Origin: Actinomycetes bacterium
Lineage (GTDB): Bacteria > Actinomycetota > Coriobacteriia > Coriobacteriales > Eggerthellaceae
Length of the DNA stretch: 6,052 bases
Direction: 5' to 3'
Assembly: GCA_023403475.1 (NCBI GenBank)
Contig: JAEYEL010000027.1
Span: forward strand, 1-6,052
Position 1 is the first letter of the stretch; each line of letters begins with the position of its first letter. A program made the position numbers and the translations under genes. The notes beneath the pieces were generated by a model, which was not told where the DNA came from, did not search any database, and worked only from the letters and a program-made list of their open reading frames with translations. This document shows, piece after piece, positions 4,975 through 6,052 of this stretch.

Positions 4975-5058
4975 TGGTGCCCGAGGCGAGAGTCGAACTC
5001 GCACGTCGTTAGACAACGGTTTTTGAGACCGCCGCGTCTGCCATTCCGCCACTCGGGC
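4975..5058 (-). tRNA. tRNA-Leu (anticodon CAA), CCA encoded
   Basis: Read on the minus strand, the acceptor stem GCCCGAG (5058-5052) pairs with CTCGGGC (4985-4979), followed by discriminator A and an encoded CCA (4977-4975). The anticodon stem GCGGT/ACCGT encloses loop CTCAAAA, with anticodon CAA at 5025-5023, reading the UUG leucine codon. The T arm GCGAG-TTCGACT-CTCGC is perfect. A long variable arm (GTC-TAAC-GAC) marks it as a class II tRNA, as expected for leucine. Length is 84 bases with CCA. A candidate promoter lies just upstream at 5069-5097. Confidence 0.96.
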
Positions 5059-5068
5059 GCAAATAAGC

Positions 5069-5097
5069 AGTATACCCGAATACGCTTGCCGCGTCGA
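5069..5097 (-). promoter_or_regulatory. Promoter of tRNA-Leu
   Basis: On the minus strand, TCGACG (5097-5092) and TATACT (5074-5069) are 17 bases apart, and the -10 box lies 10 bases before the mature tRNA. A closer -35 match, TTGACC, exists at 5105-5100 but is 25 bases from the -10 box, which is too far. Confidence 0.5.
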
Positions 5098-5175
5098 GGG
5101 GTCAATTTCGAAGACGGAAACGGGTGCCTGCGAGACTTGCTGTGCTAAGCCTGCAGACATGTGCCCTCGTCTCAT

Positions 5176-5210
5176 CGGTGATCACCGCGATAGGCGACTG
5201 CTGTGACAGC
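5176..5210. repeat. Two perfect short palindromes, 12 and 11 bp
   Basis: CGGTGATCACCG (5176-5187) and GCTGTGACAGC (5200-5210) are each self-complementary (the second has a central unpaired G) and are 12 bases apart. They could be protein-binding sites; no gene start is close enough to assign them. Confidence 0.4.
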
Positions 5211-5267
5211 GGCATGCCCGAGCTTGGCGTTCGGCCATTTCCTGTTCCTCGTAGAAAGAAAACTAAC

Positions 5268-5335
5268 GCTTGTTCGCTTCCTGCCGGGCAGGGTCGACAA
5301 GCCAGGCGGGCGCGTTTCGAGATACAGGAAGCGCG
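5268..5335. other. Two consecutive hairpins in a gene-free stretch
   Basis: Hairpin 1 (5268-5302): GCTTGT pairs with ACAAGC, then CG with CG, then CCTGC with GCAGG around a 3-base loop, about 13 bp with small bulges. Hairpin 2 (5311-5335): CGCGTTTC pairs with GAAGCGCG (one G-U) around a 9-base loop. Only 8 bases separate them. No U-tract follows either, so a structured RNA or leader is possible but unproven. Confidence 0.4.
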
Positions 5336-5385
5336 TGCTGCAGCAAGGGTCGTACGGGGACGGTCGAGAGGTCTGTTGATTTTAA

Positions 5386-5478
5386 TCTCGTCAAACGAAT
5401 TGCATTCAAGTCACGTTAATCTAATCATTGAATTGAATAAAGGTCAATGAAACAATTATTGATGAGTTTATGACGAGA
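5386..5478. repeat. Separated inverted repeat TCTCGTCA / TGACGAGA around AT-rich segment
   Basis: TCTCGTCA (5386-5393) is the exact complement of TGACGAGA (5471-5478), 77 bases apart. The right arm falls inside the promoter spacer of the downstream gene, a position where a bound repressor would block RNA polymerase. Chance occurrence of an 8-mer is possible. Confidence 0.3.
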
Positions 5479-5490
5479 ATAAGATATAAT
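5459..5490 (+). promoter_or_regulatory. Promoter of the AlbA_2-domain gene
   Basis: TATAAT (5485-5490) is a perfect -10 box in an AT-rich context. The nearest -35-like string, TTGATG (5459-5464), is 20 bases away, longer than ideal. Transcription would start near 5497. One arm of an 8-bp inverted repeat (TGACGAGA, 5471-5478) lies between the two boxes. Confidence 0.5.
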
Positions 5491-5514
5491 GAAAACAGAA
5501 ATTATCGGGAAGGC

Positions 5515-5520
5515 AGGAGG
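5515..5520 (+). promoter_or_regulatory. Ribosome-binding site of the AlbA_2-domain gene
   Basis: AGGAGG lies 5 bases before ATG 5526 and fixes the start of the gene that runs off the window. Confidence 0.8.
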
Positions 5521-5525
5521 TTCTC

Positions 5526-6052
5526 ATGAGTGTCAGACGATTCGACATCGCCGAGTTCGTTGACCTCGCCAGACGAATCGACAGCGACATGGTCGATGTG
5601 GAAATAAAGACGGCGGCAATGGGTCTGCCCAAAGACGTTGTCGAAACAATATCGGCTTTTGCGAACCGCTCGGGCGGCACCATCGTATGCGGCCTCTCGG
5701 AAAAGGACGGCTTTGTCCCGGCGGAGGGATTCGACGCGAAAAGGATCTCGGAGGCGCTTTCCCAAGCGTGCTCGGACAAGATGGAGCCGCCCGTGCGCGC
5801 CGATGTGCGCATCAAGGAATTCGAGGGATCCCTGGTCGTCGTCGCCTCGGTTCCGGAGACGGAGCCGTTCCAGAAGCCCTGCTACGTCAAGGCGCGCGGC
5901 CCATATGACGGATCCTTCTTCAGGACGGGGGAAGGCGACAGGAGGCTTTCCCGCTACGAGGTCGACCGCCTGACCGAGGAACGCCAACAGCCGCACTACG
6001 ACGCCCAGGTGGTCGAACACTCCGAAGTTTCGGAACTCGATCCCGAGCTTGT
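5526..6052 (+). CDS. AlbA_2 / Schlafen-AAA-like domain protein, putative transcriptional regulator (3' end outside window)
   Basis: The frame is open from ATG 5526 to the window edge (175 complete codons). AGGAGG at 5515-5520 and TATAAT at 5485-5490 support the start. Residues about 10-150 match an AlbA_2 (Schlafen AAA_4) domain: DMVDVEIKTAAMGLPKDVVE (21-40) has the E-x-K start, TISAFANRSGGTIVCGLSE (41-59) is the diagnostic AFAN..GG segment, VASVPETEPFQKPCYVK (106-122) and SFFRTGEGDRRLSRYEVDRL (130-149) complete it. Family members are typically 400-550 residues with a C-terminal ATP-binding or winged-helix part, which would lie outside the window. They are usually annotated as DNA-binding regulators; related Schlafen folds cleave RNA, and some occur near defence genes. 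Codons are strongly GC-ending, in contrast to the AT-rich leader. Domain call strong, function open. Confidence 0.85.
   Translation, partial: MSVRRFDIAEFVDLARRIDSDMVDVEIKTAAMGLPKDVVETISAFANRSGGTIVCGLSEKDGFVPAEGFDAKRISEALSQACSDKMEPPVRADVRIKEFEGSLVVVASVPETEPFQKPCYVKARGPYDGSFFRTGEGDRRLSRYEVDRLTEERQQPHYDAQVVEHSEVSELDPEL

Larger units (their letters stand above)
5059..5525. other. Long intergenic region: palindrome-rich left part, AT-rich right part
   Basis: I find no supportable gene in these 467 bases. After the tRNA promoter come a 12-bp palindrome (5176-5187), an 11-bp palindrome (5200-5210) and two consecutive hairpins (5268-5302, 5311-5335). From about 5375 composition turns sharply AT-rich, with ATTGAATTGAAT-type motifs, and the AlbA_2 gene promoter lies near its end. 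The abrupt composition change could mark the edge of acquired DNA. The tRNA 5' end faces this side, so it is not the usual tRNA 3' attachment-site geometry. Confidence 0.5.

Noticed and set aside
3922..5175. Long minus-strand frame of 417 codons opposite the aldolase and tRNA
   Set aside because: It is antisense to a well-supported aldolase, runs through the tRNA gene and has no recognisable domain; this is a GC-rich shadow.
5124..5450. Plus-strand 108-codon frame after the tRNA
   Set aside because: GTG start without a clear ribosome-binding site, no domain, odd Cys/Arg-rich composition, and it runs through hairpins and the AT-rich promoter region of the next gene.
4975..5525. tRNA-Leu as an integration site for the AlbA_2 region
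   Set aside because: The tRNA 3' end faces the aldolase, not the AlbA_2 side, and I see no repeat of the tRNA 3' end within the window.
1..6052. CRISPR array, insertion sequence or transposase
   Set aside because: No regularly spaced repeats, no transposase-like frame and no terminal inverted repeats flanking a gene were found.

Overview
The window reads as chromosomal DNA of a mid-to-high-GC bacterium. My best guess is an actinobacterium of the Coriobacteriia, Eggerthellaceae-like, based on the PRC-barrel plus TVP38/TMEM64 gene pair, the DhnA-type class I aldolase, the toxin/antitoxin type and the GC-rich codon use. This is inference from gene content; there is no rRNA to confirm it.

Layout: (1) 1-908 holds the 3' part of a PRC-barrel gene with an Ala/Lys/Glu-rich tail ending in two near-identical 16-residue repeats. 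(2) 1020-1826 encodes a TVP38/TMEM64 (DedA/VTT) membrane protein. A GC-rich hairpin follows it, and the hairpin's 3' arm lies in a 17-bp tandem duplication. (3) 1827-2139 has no supported gene; it carries a perfect 19-bp palindrome and four imperfect 15-bp direct repeats. (4) 2140-2949 encodes a TM2-domain membrane protein with an N-terminal coiled coil and a long Gln/Pro/Ser-rich linker. (5) 2950-3195 is AT-richer and ends in a near-consensus promoter. (6) 3196-3736 is a toxin-antitoxin operon in which the toxin is broken twice (a stop at codon 2 and a frameshift), while the downstream ribbon-helix-helix antitoxin is intact. (7) 3737-3936 is the leader of the aldolase gene. (8) 3937-4881 encodes a class I fructose-bisphosphate aldolase. 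(9) A hairpin able to terminate in both directions separates it from a convergent tRNA-Leu(CAA) gene with encoded CCA (4975-5058, minus strand). (10) 5059-5525 has no supported gene; it contains several palindromes and hairpins, then an AT-rich segment with a TATAAT box. (11) 5526-6052 is the 5' part of an AlbA_2/Schlafen-AAA-like regulator that runs off the window.

The left side looks like cell-envelope functions, the middle is a small decayed accessory island, and the right side is a housekeeping aldolase/tRNA block followed by a probable accessory regulator. I do not see a complete new multi-gene system. The most notable item is the toxin gene: promoter and ribosome-binding site are intact, but the reading frame is disrupted at two separate points, with the antitoxin kept. 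Second are the unexplained repeats and palindromes in the 1950-2116 and 5176-5335 intergenic stretches.
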